Source: Lysobacteraceae bacterium (lineage in GTDB: Bacteria; Bdellovibrionota; UBA1018; JAGTJX01). From it: a stretch of 64,000 nucleotides of DNA. The notes beneath the pieces were generated by a model. That model saw only the letters and a list, made by a program, of their open reading frames with translations. It was not told where the DNA came from and made no database searches. Numbering within the stretch: position 1 is the first letter of the stretch; each line of letters starts with the position of its first letter. The position numbers were made by a program, and so were the translations under genes. Shown piece by piece: positions 26,222-35,294 of this stretch. The stretch covers positions 398,136-462,135 of the forward strand of contig JAGTJX010000002.1 of NCBI GenBank assembly GCA_023657465.1, written 5' to 3'.

Positions 26222-26252
26222 GCCTATAGTTCGCCAATCGCGAACTATAGGC
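26222..26252. repeat. Perfect 13-bp inverted repeat between convergent genes
   Basis: GCCTATAGTTCGC and GCGAACTATAGGC around CAATC. No T-run follows. A related sequence (TTCGC-GTTTG-GCGAACTAT) occurs 50 bases further on. It lies between the stops of the secreted protein and holA and may act as a two-way stop. Confidence 0.6.
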
Positions 26253-26353
26253 CACTTTCGATCATCGAATCCGCTCATTAATTCGCGTTTGGCGAACTAT
26301 GTGGTGGTGTCATTTTTGCTTGCGTGAGATTACCGTCAAAAAAAGCGAATGAA

Positions 26354-27325
26354 CTAGAGTGAAAATCTCGTCATGAGCTCACTCCAGAGCCCAAGAGCTA
26401 GTTTCGGTGTTTGTTTTGTTGCAAAATCAATATCGTGAAGCGCGTGTTGGAGTTCTACTGCATCTTCAAGTGACCACTTGGACTTCCAGCGGCTCAGTTT
26501 CTGAGCGACGTAGGGATTGATCTTCACTGTGCGAGATCCTGAAGTAGATTCTGCGATCACAAGAGCCAGATGACGTGCATTCCACGACAGTAAGCCTAAT
26601 AATGGAAGATGGACTGCTGGATCGGAGCTCACTGATCTTGCGAATCCCAATCCCCTCGCTGCATTACGCTCGAAGAGTGCTTCGAGATAAACATTCTCCG
26701 CTCCTGCGCTTCCATCGCCCAGTCCAAGCACTGCAATATCAGGGTTGAGTGAATATTTTTTGATTTCGTTTTCGATGAGTTCTAATGACCATGGATCTAA
26801 AGTTGCAAGCTGCGTAAGAGATTCGTTATCTAGTGAAACGCCCATTTGCTTGGCGAGATAGGAAGTCCAGTTCTCGCGCTCTTCTTCACGGACTTCTTCA
26901 CACTGTATGACAGCTGCGTTTGAAACTAATTCCTTCGTAAACTTTTTTCGTTGATCGAGCCCCTGAGAAATAAACACGCACACACAGTTCAATTCAGAAA
27001 GTGGTTTCGCTTCTCCAAATAAAACTCTGATGTCTTCTGCGTTCTTCAAATGGTCTGCGTCGCGTACGACTAAGAACTTCACGCCACCACCTAAACTCAT
27101 AGATTGAGCTTCATCGATGATGGTGCCTGCATGATTTTCGTTTCCGTTAAACTGGCTAGGTCCGCCGAAGAGTCCTGCTCCTGCGCCGTTAGCACTGACT
27201 GCGCGCTTCAATCGATCCGTGAGTTCACGGATCTTGTAAGTCTCTGGACCATAGATCCAATAGACGGGGAAAAAATTTCCGTCAGCGATCTGTTTCAAAA
27301 TGAGATTTGCGTCTAGTTTAGCCAT
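26354..27325 (-). CDS. holA: DNA polymerase III delta subunit
   Basis: The clamp-loader delta subunit opens the sliding clamp and loads it on primed DNA. The 323-residue protein shows the family start (YWIYGPETYKIRELTDRLK) and the AAA+-like body with the KFLVVRDADHLKN segment, then the C-terminal collar domain (WNARHLALVIAES and KLSRWKSKW). Its start codon overlaps the lptE stop, so both are one operon. The lptE-holA order is the same as in enterobacteria, where leuS comes directly before; here leuS is 3 kb away. Confidence 0.9.
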   Translation of the reverse strand: MAKLDANLILKQIADGNFFPVYWIYGPETYKIRELTDRLKRAVSANGAGAGLFGGPSQFNGNENHAGTIIDEAQSMSLGGGVKFLVVRDADHLKNAEDIRVLFGEAKPLSELNCVCVFISQGLDQRKKFTKELVSNAAVIQCEEVREEERENWTSYLAKQMGVSLDNESLTQLATLDPWSLELIENEIKKYSLNPDIAVLGLGDGSAGAENVYLEALFERNAARGLGFARSVSSDPAVHLPLLGLLSWNARHLALVIAESTSGSRTVKINPYVAQKLSRWKSKWSLEDAVELQHALHDIDFATKQTPKLALGLWSELMTRFSL

Positions 27326-27930
27326 TAGAACATCGACACCATGCCCTCGTGGGCATCATCTGCAATTAGATCAGTCAGCTCTGCTAGCGTGCGATCAAAC
27401 TCACTTTCGTTAATATGTGAAGCCGTCACACCATACATGCCGCCCTGGTTGTTGGATGCAAACGCCTTGGAGCGAGTGAATCCACTCGACCAGACGACTT
27501 CTGGAGCTTGTCCTAGTTTTTTGATCTTAGTTCGTGTGAGAGTGAATGAACTGGAGAGAGTGGCGAAGTATTGCAAGGTCACTTGAAGATCGGGAGTGAG
27601 AGTGTTGATAGGTTTTAAATTCGATGCAGGAGTTGTTTGTGTAAGATCGGAAGTGTAAACCGCTCCTGTGACAGTACCTTCCAAGATGGCGTCAGCAGAT
27701 TCTGGATCGGGTACGAGTTCTATAATTTTGTATGCCGAAATCTTTCTAATCATGGCGTTATAGAGACCATTTTCAGTGCCTGCCTTGAATGTTTGGTTCG
27801 TAACGGGAGCGAGATAGACTTTGTGAACTCCACGTTCTTCCAAGTATTCGTTTTTATCTCCGCGCAAGTGATAACCTGAGCAACCGGAAATCAATATAGC
27901 GCTAGCTGTTATAGTGGTTAAAAATTTCAT
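27325..27930 (-). CDS. lptE: LPS-assembly lipoprotein LptE
   Basis: An outer-membrane lipoprotein that plugs LptD and helps insert lipopolysaccharide. The signal peptide ends in the lipobox I-S-G-C followed by GYHLRGD, which is the hallmark LptE start. The mature domain contains VYLAPVTNQTFKAGTENGLY and ADAILEGTVTGAVYT, characteristic strands of this family. At 201 residues it is of normal size. It overlaps holA and is divergent from the DciA-like gene, whose start is only 40 bases away. Confidence 0.88.
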   Translation of the reverse strand: MKFLTTITASAILISGCSGYHLRGDKNEYLEERGVHKVYLAPVTNQTFKAGTENGLYNAMIRKISAYKIIELVPDPESADAILEGTVTGAVYTSDLTQTTPASNLKPINTLTPDLQVTLQYFATLSSSFTLTRTKIKKLGQAPEVVWSSGFTRSKAFASNNQGGMYGVTASHINESEFDRTLAELTDLIADDAHEGMVSMF

Positions 27931-27970
27931 TTCTCATTCTGTGTTAACAGAGTTATCCAGGATTTTGAAT

Positions 27971-28312
27971 ATGAGCTTCTCAGATTTCAAAGACGTATTA
28001 AAGAATATCGCGAAGCACAATAAAGCTTTCTCGCGGATCTTGGTTGAGAGCGCGCTCATGCAGTCATGGGACGAGATTGTGGGTCGAGGTGTTGCAATTC
28101 ATACCGAGCCTAGTCATATTCAGGACGGAGTGCTCTGGGTGAGGGTGGATCATCCTGTGTGGCAGGCCGAGCTTCATGCGAGACGCGCGCAGATCTACGA
28201 GAAGATGATCACTTATGCGAAATCAAAGTCTTGGTTTAGTGGCAGCGAAGACGATATCAGGAAGTTGCTCAAAGAAATTCGTTTCAAAGTGACTTCAGCG
28301 AGATCGAGCTAG
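27971..28312 (+). CDS. DUF721/DciA-like protein
   Basis: A 113-residue protein with the DUF721 pattern (WDEIVGRGVAIHTEPSHIQD, then LWVRVDHPVWQAELHARRAQI). The founding member, DciA, interacts with the replicative helicase and helps load it in bacteria that lack DnaC. That fits a replication role beside holA and a dnaB gene elsewhere in this window. ATG at 27971 is used because the upstream frame from 27914 overlaps the lptE start. A short CAGGA precedes it. Confidence 0.8.
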   Translation: MSFSDFKDVLKNIAKHNKAFSRILVESALMQSWDEIVGRGVAIHTEPSHIQDGVLWVRVDHPVWQAELHARRAQIYEKMITYAKSKSWFSGSEDDIRKLLKEIRFKVTSARSS

Positions 28313-28313
28313 A

Positions 28314-28757
28314 CTAGTTTTTCAAGACTAAGGCTATTCCTAGTAGTCCTACGAGAATAATAATTACTTTTACGAGTGTTCCGGGCTTGCTGCCAAAAGG
28401 TGCGGGCGGTGGGACAACTTCCGAGTTTCTAGGAGCAAGTGGAGCTGCTTTTATTTTTGCTTTTACGAGAGCAGGGTTCACTTGCATCGTGCGTGAAGAT
28501 TCTTCTGGGAAGTCTTCAGTGATCTCTCCCTGAGCTTCTTCTGGAGTTCCTGATGCTTGTGCTAGCATATGAGCAGGAAGTGTGATTCCTAATTGGGATT
28601 GTAGTTCTTCGGTCTCATGAAGATAAATCCAATATCCATTGCCAGAGCAGACTTCGAACTCAGAAGAGTATTCGCCTGCCAGGATTTTATTGATGAGGTC
28701 TTCTTTCGAAAATAATCCAGTGATCTGGTGTTGGGGAGATCTCACTAACCAACTCAT
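28314..28757 (-). CDS. GYF-like-domain protein with C-terminal membrane anchor
   Basis: A 147-residue protein. The N-terminal 60 residues (WLVRSPQHQITGLFSKEDLI, then GNGYWIYLHE) resemble bacterial GYF_2/DUF4339-type domains, which bind proteins; this is a fold-level guess. A flexible Pro/Ala linker leads to a C-terminal helix (VKVIIILVGLLGIALVL) that should insert in the inner membrane, with the domain in the cytoplasm. It overlaps mlaF by four bases and is the last gene of the alr-mlaF operon. Its role is unknown. Confidence 0.72.
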   Translation of the reverse strand: MSWLVRSPQHQITGLFSKEDLINKILAGEYSSEFEVCSGNGYWIYLHETEELQSQLGITLPAHMLAQASGTPEEAQGEITEDFPEESSRTMQVNPALVKAKIKAAPLAPRNSEVVPPPAPFGSKPGTLVKVIIILVGLLGIALVLKN

Positions 28758-29533
28758 TGCATCACCGCTTTGACGGATCTCATTTCCGCATCTAAGAATT
28801 GTTTGATCCTAGGGTGTTCAGCTTTTCTGAATTCTGCTGGAGTTCCTAAGAAAACGACTTCACCTTGGAATAAGAATGCGATTTCGTCAGCAAGAGAGAG
28901 TGCTGAGGGAATATCGTGACTGATGACGACAGAAGTGAGCTTGAGCTCTTGTTTCATCTGAGCAATGAGTTCATCCACGGTGACTCGAGTTACAGGATCG
29001 AGTCCTGTCGTAGGTTCATCATAGAGTAAGATTGAAGGTTCGCGGACAATCGCACGAGCAAGCCCGACTCGCTTCCTCATTCCGCCTGAGAGTTCATTGG
29101 GGAACTTATCAAGGCCAGTGGTGATCCCTAAGTGAGCGAGAGTTGTAGTAACTTTTTTGTCGATCTCAGACTTAGACATCTGCGTGTGTTCAATGAGAGG
29201 AAACGCTACGTTTTCAAAAATCGTGAAGTCATCAAAGAGTGCAGCGTTTTGGAAAAGCATTCCAAATTGTCTTCGGTGCGTGGCGAGATCATCCGCTTTC
29301 ATATTGGCAATGTTCTTGCCGTGAACCCAAATCTCGCCTTGGTCGGGAAGAAGTAATCCTAAAATGTGTTTGATTGTAACGGACTTTCCTGTTCCTGAAG
29401 GTCCAAGGATGTAAGTGAGTTTGCCTTTTTTGAATTTGAGGTTGATGCCTTTGAGCACCTGATCTTGGCCAGATCGGAAACTCTTGTGAACGTTTTTCAG
29501 TTCGATCGCGATATCAGAAGATGTTTCAGACAT
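28754..29533 (-). CDS. mlaF: MlaF-type ABC transporter ATPase
   Basis: A 259-residue ATPase of the MCE/Mla lipid transporter, which moves phospholipids between the two membranes. Walker A is GPSGTGKSVT, the signature is LSGGMRKRVGLARA, Walker B is LLYDEPTTGLDP, and the H-loop is VVISHDIPSA. The DEPTTGLDPVTR block is typical for MlaF-type ATPases. Its membrane partners MlaE and MlaD are encoded 19 kb away (48.5-50.7 kb), so the complex is split in this genome. It overlaps alr by eight bases and the GYF-like gene by four. Confidence 0.87.
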   Translation of the reverse strand: MSETSSDIAIELKNVHKSFRSGQDQVLKGINLKFKKGKLTYILGPSGTGKSVTIKHILGLLLPDQGEIWVHGKNIANMKADDLATHRRQFGMLFQNAALFDDFTIFENVAFPLIEHTQMSKSEIDKKVTTTLAHLGITTGLDKFPNELSGGMRKRVGLARAIVREPSILLYDEPTTGLDPVTRVTVDELIAQMKQELKLTSVVISHDIPSALSLADEIAFLFQGEVVFLGTPAEFRKAEHPRIKQFLDAEMRSVKAVMQ

Positions 29534-30677
29534 AGATTCGTTTTACCCTACCCGATAATGATGTCAGGATTTCGTATGGGATTGTAGAGGCTTTTTGGGC
29601 TTCTTGCCACCAATCCGTGTTTTTGCCCAAGATCTCGACCCATGTGCCAGGTTTGAGGAGTGTCTGGGTCTGAATCGCAATCATGTCCATGCTGATGGTT
29701 CCGAGGATTTTGAGCCCAGAATACTCGTTTCTCGAGAGGATTCTATGGACGCCATCTGCATAGCCGCTTGCGATCACTGCCATTGGATGTGACTTCTTAG
29801 CTTGATATGTTGCGCCATAACCGACGCAGTCTTTGGCTTTCAGTTGTCTTGAAGTCAGGACTTTTGATTTCAATTTCAGGGCTGGTTCGATGTCGCATTT
29901 CTTCGAAGGCTTGCCTGGTTTAGGCTGGATTCCATAGAGCGAGATTCCAGGACGGATGATGTCAGTGAGAGTTTCTGTTTCCCAGAATTTTTTCTCCATT
30001 ATGGCACCACTGTTTGCAAAGTGAGTGAGGATGCGGGGAGAGAGATTTTTGAAAGTTTGTCTCAAGTGTATCCAATGTTCTTTTTGGGTTTTGGAAAGTG
30101 GATGTTTGGGGTTCTCACTTGTTGCAAGATGAGTGAGCACACCCTGAGGGAGAGCATCTGATTCTTTGATGAGTTTGAGTGCAGTCTCAAGATCTTTCAT
30201 GCCGATACCCAGGCGATTCATGCCCGTATTGAACTTGAGATGATAGGGTACCTGTGCGGAGCTTCTGATGATGGACTTAAGATCATCTAAATTCGAAATC
30301 ACTGGAATGAACTTGTGCTGATCGCATAGTTGAATGAGATCCACTGAGATTCCTGTGACGTTTGAGAAAATGATAATCGAGGAATCATCGGTTTGAATTC
30401 CAGATTGTCTTAAAGTCATAGCTTCATCGAAACTTGCGACTCCCAGGGCGAAAAGCCCTGGCTCATCAACGAGTGCTCGCGAGACATCGGTCATGCCATG
30501 TCCGTAAGCATTAGCTTTGACCATGGGGATGACGGATTTGTTACCGACGAACTGAGAGAGAGATTTGAAATTTTTTTTGATTTGAGAGAGCGAGATTTCA
30601 GCGACTACGCGATCAGAGCTCAATACGACGTTGGTTAAGCTCGTAGGGTCTGAAATTTGCGATTTCTTGGCTTGCAT
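29526..30677 (-). CDS. alr: Alanine racemase
   Basis: A PLP enzyme that makes D-alanine for peptidoglycan. The PLP-binding lysine is K54 in VKANAYGHGMTDV, and the catalytic tyrosine is in DCVGYGATYQAKK, contributed in the dimer. Other family blocks (KFNTGMNRLG and FANSGAIMEK) are present. The annotated ATG at 30677 overlaps the upstream sensor-like gene by 65 bases; the residues before RVVAEISLSQIKKN are not conserved in the family, so a later start inside the first 20 codons is possible. The operon continues with mlaF. Confidence 0.92.
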   Translation of the reverse strand: MQAKKSQISDPTSLTNVVLSSDRVVAEISLSQIKKNFKSLSQFVGNKSVIPMVKANAYGHGMTDVSRALVDEPGLFALGVASFDEAMTLRQSGIQTDDSSIIIFSNVTGISVDLIQLCDQHKFIPVISNLDDLKSIIRSSAQVPYHLKFNTGMNRLGIGMKDLETALKLIKESDALPQGVLTHLATSENPKHPLSKTQKEHWIHLRQTFKNLSPRILTHFANSGAIMEKKFWETETLTDIIRPGISLYGIQPKPGKPSKKCDIEPALKLKSKVLTSRQLKAKDCVGYGATYQAKKSHPMAVIASGYADGVHRILSRNEYSGLKILGTISMDMIAIQTQTLLKPGTWVEILGKNTDWWQEAQKASTIPYEILTSLSGRVKRIYV

Positions 30678-32340
30678 CCTCAGATGATAAACTAATTTGG
30701 CTTAAGAGCCTAGTGAGAGCCGGTTTGTGAAGAGCGCTTTGGACTCCTGCTTGGAGAACGACTAACACTCCATGGAAATGTCCATTCTGTGAGGTCACTG
30801 CCCAGGCGTCGAAGTAAGCGACTCCTGTGCGATCCATGATGACTCTGCAAAGAGGTTGGAAGTTAGCGAGTGAAGCGACCTTGCGGTTGCGAGTGCTCGT
30901 ACTGATCGTCTGAACGGCTTCGTCAGCGATCGGGAATGACATGGCCTTGGGAGTCTTGCTTGCAGAGAATCCTGCAGTCGTTGAGAGGAGAGCGGCTTTG
31001 AATTCCTTACGGTATTCGAAGAAGAGTACTGGGCTCTCGCAGAGCTTGGATACAGAGTTTGCAACGCGGTCTAGAATCAGCTTCTTGTCCGTGAGATTCA
31101 GGATCTGAGCTTGGAGTTCGCTCAGCATTTGCTTGCCTGTATCTTCGTCTACATAGTCAGGCTGTGCTGGAATTCTGAATGTTGCAGGGCCAGCACTCAC
31201 GGCGCCTGATCCCATGAATGGAGGAGGTATAGCGACTGGTTCGACGAGTAGGGGAAGTTCTTCAGCTACTTCTTCTTGTACTTGTTCTTGAGCTTCTAGT
31301 GATTCTGCAATTTCCTCAGCAGCTACTTCAGCGGCAACTGCTGAAACAGGTGGCTCTGATGAAGCTATTGCTTCTACTTTGGGCTCTAAAAGGCCTGCTT
31401 CGAGCGTAAGGATCTTAGGAATGGAGAAAGGAACAACGATCGGAGTGGGATTCTCTAAGTATGAACTGATCGTTGCAAACGGAGGAGGCTCACTTGCTGT
31501 GAAGGTGTGAGTTTTGGTTTTTCTCTCCAGACCTCTAGCTGCAAGCCCTCCGAAGAGGAGGAGAATTCCAAACGCAGCTAAACCTTGTCCAAGCTTGGTT
31601 TCCATCGGTTGAGGAGCATGGAAAATTCCAGATGTGTCGAGTTGCTCAGTCACGATGAACCAAGGTGTTTTCTCTATGCGAATGAAAGCAGAGAGAGCAG
31701 CCTTGCCTTCGGAGAGGACTTGATAGCTCACGCCTAATTTTTGTTTGTCGTTGAAGAGGATTTTTCTCGCCTGAGAGAGGGTCCAGTGAGGAGTGGAGTC
31801 GCGAGATTCATGGAAGAGGAAAGTCTTACGGTCTTCAACATTGAGTGAGCGGAAGTTTTTGATCCACGCGACGATGACGTTTTCTCCATGAGACCAAGCC
31901 ATGCCGAGATCTTCGTTTTGAAATTGGAAAATTTGGAAACCATTACGATCGATCGATTCCACGTCGATTTGTTTTCCTAATTCCCACTGTTGTTCTTTGA
32001 GGATTTTCAGAGATTCAGGTGAAGTGTGTGGTGCAAGAACAGAGGATGCTTGAATTCCGCCGAGATCATTGCCTTGGCGCTTGAGTGCGCTCCAATAACG
32101 GATTTGCGAATTCAGAGGGGACTTGGATTGAACTTCAATCTTGATGCGATCGATTTCGCTCATGAGTGAGTCGCTTAAAATTTGTGTTTGAGCGGCGAGA
32201 GCATCGAGGCGTTCTACGAGCAATTGTTCTTCTGGAGTTTCTCTCAGAGAAAGGCCAAACCAGAGTCCTCCCACAAGCGCTAAAGCTGTGGGAATTGCTA
32301 GATAAACACCCAATCCTTTTCCTAAAAACCGGAGGCGCAT
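30613..32340 (-). CDS. Membrane protein with periplasmic region and C-terminal GAF-like domain
   Basis: A 575-residue protein. Residues about 10-30 (GVYLAIPTALALVGGLWFGL) and about 250-268 (GLAAFGILLLFGGLAARG) are membrane helices enclosing a periplasmic domain of about 220 residues, the layout of a sensor. A Pro/Glu-rich linker follows, then a C-terminal region (KLILDRVANSVSKLC and later SLANFQPLCRVIMDRTG) that resembles GAF domains. No kinase, cyclase or methyl-accepting domain is present, so it would signal through partner proteins. It heads the operon with alr, mlaF and the GYF-like gene. Confidence 0.72.
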   Translation of the reverse strand: MRLRFLGKGLGVYLAIPTALALVGGLWFGLSLRETPEEQLLVERLDALAAQTQILSDSLMSEIDRIKIEVQSKSPLNSQIRYWSALKRQGNDLGGIQASSVLAPHTSPESLKILKEQQWELGKQIDVESIDRNGFQIFQFQNEDLGMAWSHGENVIVAWIKNFRSLNVEDRKTFLFHESRDSTPHWTLSQARKILFNDKQKLGVSYQVLSEGKAALSAFIRIEKTPWFIVTEQLDTSGIFHAPQPMETKLGQGLAAFGILLLFGGLAARGLERKTKTHTFTASEPPPFATISSYLENPTPIVVPFSIPKILTLEAGLLEPKVEAIASSEPPVSAVAAEVAAEEIAESLEAQEQVQEEVAEELPLLVEPVAIPPPFMGSGAVSAGPATFRIPAQPDYVDEDTGKQMLSELQAQILNLTDKKLILDRVANSVSKLCESPVLFFEYRKEFKAALLSTTAGFSASKTPKAMSFPIADEAVQTISTSTRNRKVASLANFQPLCRVIMDRTGVAYFDAWAVTSQNGHFHGVLVVLQAGVQSALHKPALTRLLSQISLSSEDASQEIANFRPYELNQRRIEL

Positions 32341-32451
32341 CGTGCTTCCTCTCCTTAAGTATTACTCTAACATGGTTATTCAAATCGTTGCCATGTCAAA
32401 TATATGACATTTAAGGTTGTTTTTAGACTTTTATTTCCAAGGTTTTACAAT

Positions 32452-32457
32452 TATAAT
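32452..32457 (+). promoter_or_regulatory. -10 box of the RelE-type operon, leaderless
   Basis: A perfect TATAAT lies six bases before the ATG at 32464. The -35 region is weak (TTTTAT at 17 bases). The predicted transcript begins at the start codon, and there is no Shine-Dalgarno sequence. Confidence 0.5.
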
Positions 32458-32463
32458 AATGAT

Positions 32464-32679
32464 ATGGGCAAGCAAACCACATTATCTACCAATATTGATA
32501 CTGAGCTGAAAGAGGCGTTGACGCTTTTCTGTAAGAAGAAAGGTCTTAAAATTCAGAGCGTTGTCGAAGAAGGCATCCGTGAGCAAATCGAAGATGAGAT
32601 TGATCTTGCGAGTTACTTTGAACGTAAAAACGAAGAAGAAATTTCTCTCAGTGCAGTTCTAAAAAAGCTTAAAAAGTAG
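32464..32679 (+). CDS. RelB/ParD-like antitoxin
   Basis: A 71-residue protein. The N-terminus (TTLSTNIDTELKEALTLFCK, then GLKIQSVVEEGIREQ) is a ribbon-helix-helix DNA-binding domain, and the acidic C-terminus would bind the toxin. It sits six bases before a RelE-type toxin gene, in the usual antitoxin-first order. ATG at 32464 (MGKQTTL) is chosen over a frame opening at 32404 because of the -10 box directly before it. The exact antitoxin family name is uncertain. Confidence 0.85.
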   Translation: MGKQTTLSTNIDTELKEALTLFCKKKGLKIQSVVEEGIREQIEDEIDLASYFERKNEEEISLSAVLKKLKK

Positions 32680-32685
32680 ACTGTA

Positions 32686-32955
32686 ATGCAAAAAAATTTT
32701 GAAATTGTATTTAAAAAGAGTGCTTTAAAAGAGCTTCAAGACTTACCAAAACGAATCCAAGACAAAATCTTAGATGCGGTTCAGCTTTTGTTGCATAACC
32801 CCTATACTGAGTTGCTTCAGATTAAAAAACTGAAAGGGACTGATTCGCTCTACCGGATGAGAATCCAAGATTATCGTCTTATTTACTCTATAGAATCAGA
32901 GCAAATCAAGGTTCTGATCATCAAAATTGGTCACAGGAAAGATGTCTATGAGTGA
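32686..32955 (+). CDS. RelE/ParE superfamily toxin
   Basis: An 89-residue toxin of the RelE/ParE fold. The N-terminus has the classical FKKSALKELQDLPKRIQDKI helix, then LKGTDSLYRMRIQDYRLIYSI and the C-terminal VLIIKIGHRKDVYE. The R-x-R/DYR pattern and the terminal HRKDVY are those of mRNA-cleaving RelE-type members rather than gyrase-poisoning ParE. It ends 27 bases before nadB. No sign of decay. Confidence 0.92.
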   Translation: MQKNFEIVFKKSALKELQDLPKRIQDKILDAVQLLLHNPYTELLQIKKLKGTDSLYRMRIQDYRLIYSIESEQIKVLIIKIGHRKDVYE

Positions 32956-32982
32956 AAAATATGGTATTTCGCTGATACGTTT

Positions 32983-34620
32983 ATGGGTTCAAGCAGTAAA
33001 AGACTCACAACACAGGCACTGATCTTAGGCAGCGGAATCGCTGGCCTCTCAGTTGCCTTGAAACTCGCTCAAAGCGGGATGCAGGTATTAGTCGTCTGTA
33101 AAGGCAAGATCGGCGATGGATCTACAGCCTGGGCGCAAGGCGGGATCGCCTCAGTCTGGTCAGATACCGATAGTTTCGAGCAGCACGCTGCTGACACTCT
33201 GGATGCAGGAGCAGGGCTCTGTAACCCAAAAACTGTGGATATTTGCGTACACGAGGGGCCTCAGCGCGTTCAAGAGCTGATCGATTACGGTGTGCCTTTC
33301 ACTAAGTACAAGGAAGGTGACCCTACTGAAAACTTCGATCTTCACCGCGAAGGTGGACATCGCAAACGTCGCATCCTTCATGCCGACGATATGACGGGGT
33401 TTGCGATCATTCAGACTCTCTCTGCGCGCTTGAAAGAGCATCAAAACATTCGTGTGCTTGAGAACTACATCGGGATTGATCTGATCACTTCAGCCAAAAT
33501 GAAGGTCAAATCAAAAAAATTATGCGGTGAGAAGAACCGCTGCTTGGGTGCTTATGTTCTCAATACTGAGACTCAGGAAATCTTCACGATTCAATCTCAA
33601 GTCACGATGCTTGCAACCGGTGGTGCTGGAAAAGTTTATCTTTATACATCTAATCCTGATTCCTCTTCAGGTGATGGAATTGCGATGGCTCATAGAGCAG
33701 GAGCGCGTATTGCCAATATGGAATTCATGCAGTTTCATCCGACCTGCCTCTATCATCCAGATGCGAAGAACTTCCTCATCACAGAGGCACTCAGAGGCGA
33801 AGGCGCAGTATTGAAGACGATCGACGGCCTTGAGTTCATGGAGAGTTATCATCCGATGAAGTCACTCGCTCCTCGTGACATTGTCGCAAGAGCAATTGAT
33901 ATGGAGATCAAAAGATCGGGATCAGACTTCGTTCACCTCGATGCTCGAAGCCTAGGTGAAGTCGCTCTCAGAGAAAAATTCCCGAATATCTATGAGCGCT
34001 GCTTGAAGTTCGGAATCAATATCGCTCGTGATGCAATCCCCGTCGTTCCTGCTTGTCACTACACTTGCGGTGGAGTGTGGGCTGATGAGAATGCAAGGAC
34101 ATCGATCGAAGGTTTATACGCAATCGGTGAAGTGGCTTCTACAGGTCTTCATGGAGCCAACCGACTGGCGAGTAATTCACTTCTTGAAGGAGCAGTATTC
34201 GCACATCGTGCTTCAGTGGACGCGATCCCTTACATTACATCTCATCCCGAGAAACACCGTATGCCTGAGCCGCTCCCCGAATGGAACGCAGGACACGCCG
34301 TTCAGCTAGAAGAGCGCATTGATATAGCAGCGACTTGGCATGAGATTAGGACGCTCATGTGGAATTACGTGGGTATTGTGAGATCGGATAAGCGCCTTGA
34401 TCGCGCAAGAGTGCGATTAGGAATTCTGAGAGAAGAAATCAATCAGTACTATTGGGAGTTCTTACTCACCGCAGATCTCATTGAGCTTAGGAATCTTGCA
34501 ACAGTCGCTGATCTCATTGTTCAGTGCGCTTCTCTTCGTAAAGAGAGTAGGGGATTGCACTACACAGTGGATTACCCAGAAGCGAATGATTTGTTTTTTA
34601 AGCACGATACAGTGATTTAA
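32983..34620 (+). CDS. nadB: L-aspartate oxidase
   Basis: An FAD-dependent enzyme that oxidises L-aspartate to iminoaspartate, the first step of NAD synthesis. The FAD-binding GSGIAGLSVALKLAQSG motif is at the N-terminus, followed by TAWAQGGIASVW and the active-site-region block REGGHRKRRILHADDMTG, then CHYTCGGVWAD and GANRLASNSLLEG. At 545 residues it has full length. NadA and NadC are not in the window. Its stop codon overlaps that of the convergent response regulator (TTAA). Confidence 0.95.
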   Translation: MGSSSKRLTTQALILGSGIAGLSVALKLAQSGMQVLVVCKGKIGDGSTAWAQGGIASVWSDTDSFEQHAADTLDAGAGLCNPKTVDICVHEGPQRVQELIDYGVPFTKYKEGDPTENFDLHREGGHRKRRILHADDMTGFAIIQTLSARLKEHQNIRVLENYIGIDLITSAKMKVKSKKLCGEKNRCLGAYVLNTETQEIFTIQSQVTMLATGGAGKVYLYTSNPDSSSGDGIAMAHRAGARIANMEFMQFHPTCLYHPDAKNFLITEALRGEGAVLKTIDGLEFMESYHPMKSLAPRDIVARAIDMEIKRSGSDFVHLDARSLGEVALREKFPNIYERCLKFGINIARDAIPVVPACHYTCGGVWADENARTSIEGLYAIGEVASTGLHGANRLASNSLLEGAVFAHRASVDAIPYITSHPEKHRMPEPLPEWNAGHAVQLEERIDIAATWHEIRTLMWNYVGIVRSDKRLDRARVRLGILREEINQYYWEFLLTADLIELRNLATVADLIVQCASLRKESRGLHYTVDYPEANDLFFKHDTVI

Positions 34621-35294
34621 GTTTCGTACTTATATCCCACACCATAAATCGAAATAATAAACTTCGTAAGTGCGGGCATTTTTCGTCTCAAGGCTCTGAC
34701 GTGAACGTCGATCGTGCGATCGTTCGTTCCAGTGGAGTCTTCCTTCCAGACTTCTTTCAAAATCTCATCACGAGAGATGACATTGCCTGCGCGTGCCGCT
34801 AGACATTTCAATATATCAAACTCAGTCAGTGTGAGGTGAGCCTTCTTGCCAGCGAAGAATACTTCGCGGGTAGAGGGCTCTATCTTGAGCTCGCCAACTG
34901 TGATGGGCTTCGCACCTTGGTCGTCACTTTTACGGAGGCGAGTAGAGATACGGGCTTTCAATTCCTTGTAATCAAACGGTTTGGGAATGTAGTCATCTGC
35001 TCCTACACTGAGTCCTTGAGTGATGTCTGTCACCGTATTCTTAGCAGATAAGAAGATGATCGGGATATTCCTCGTCTTCTCGTCTTTCTTAAGCAGGCTG
35101 CAGGCATCATATCCACTTAAGATGGGAAGCATGATATCGAGTAGAATCAAATCAGGTGATTTGTTCCGAGCAAAATCAATCCCGATGACTGCGTTCTCCG
35201 CAGAAATGACCTCGAACTCCTTAGCGAGCATCACTTCAAGGAAACGCCGGGTATCCGGGTTATCCTCAATAATTAATATCCGACTCTTTTCCAT
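34617..35294 (-). CDS. OmpR/PhoB-family response regulator
   Basis: A 225-residue regulator with a receiver domain (acidic pair E10-D11, phosphoacceptor D53 in LILLDIMLP, K105 in DDYIPKPF) and a C-terminal winged-helix DNA-binding domain (LTLTEFDILKCLAARAGNVI, then RTIDVHVRALRRKMP). All key residues are present, so it should be phosphorylated. No histidine kinase lies next to it, making it an orphan here. The start overlaps a small gene of the same strand, so they are co-translated. Confidence 0.93.
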   Translation of the reverse strand: MEKSRILIIEDNPDTRRFLEVMLAKEFEVISAENAVIGIDFARNKSPDLILLDIMLPILSGYDACSLLKKDEKTRNIPIIFLSAKNTVTDITQGLSVGADDYIPKPFDYKELKARISTRLRKSDDQGAKPITVGELKIEPSTREVFFAGKKAHLTLTEFDILKCLAARAGNVISRDEILKEVWKEDSTGTNDRTIDVHVRALRRKMPALTKFIISIYGVGYKYET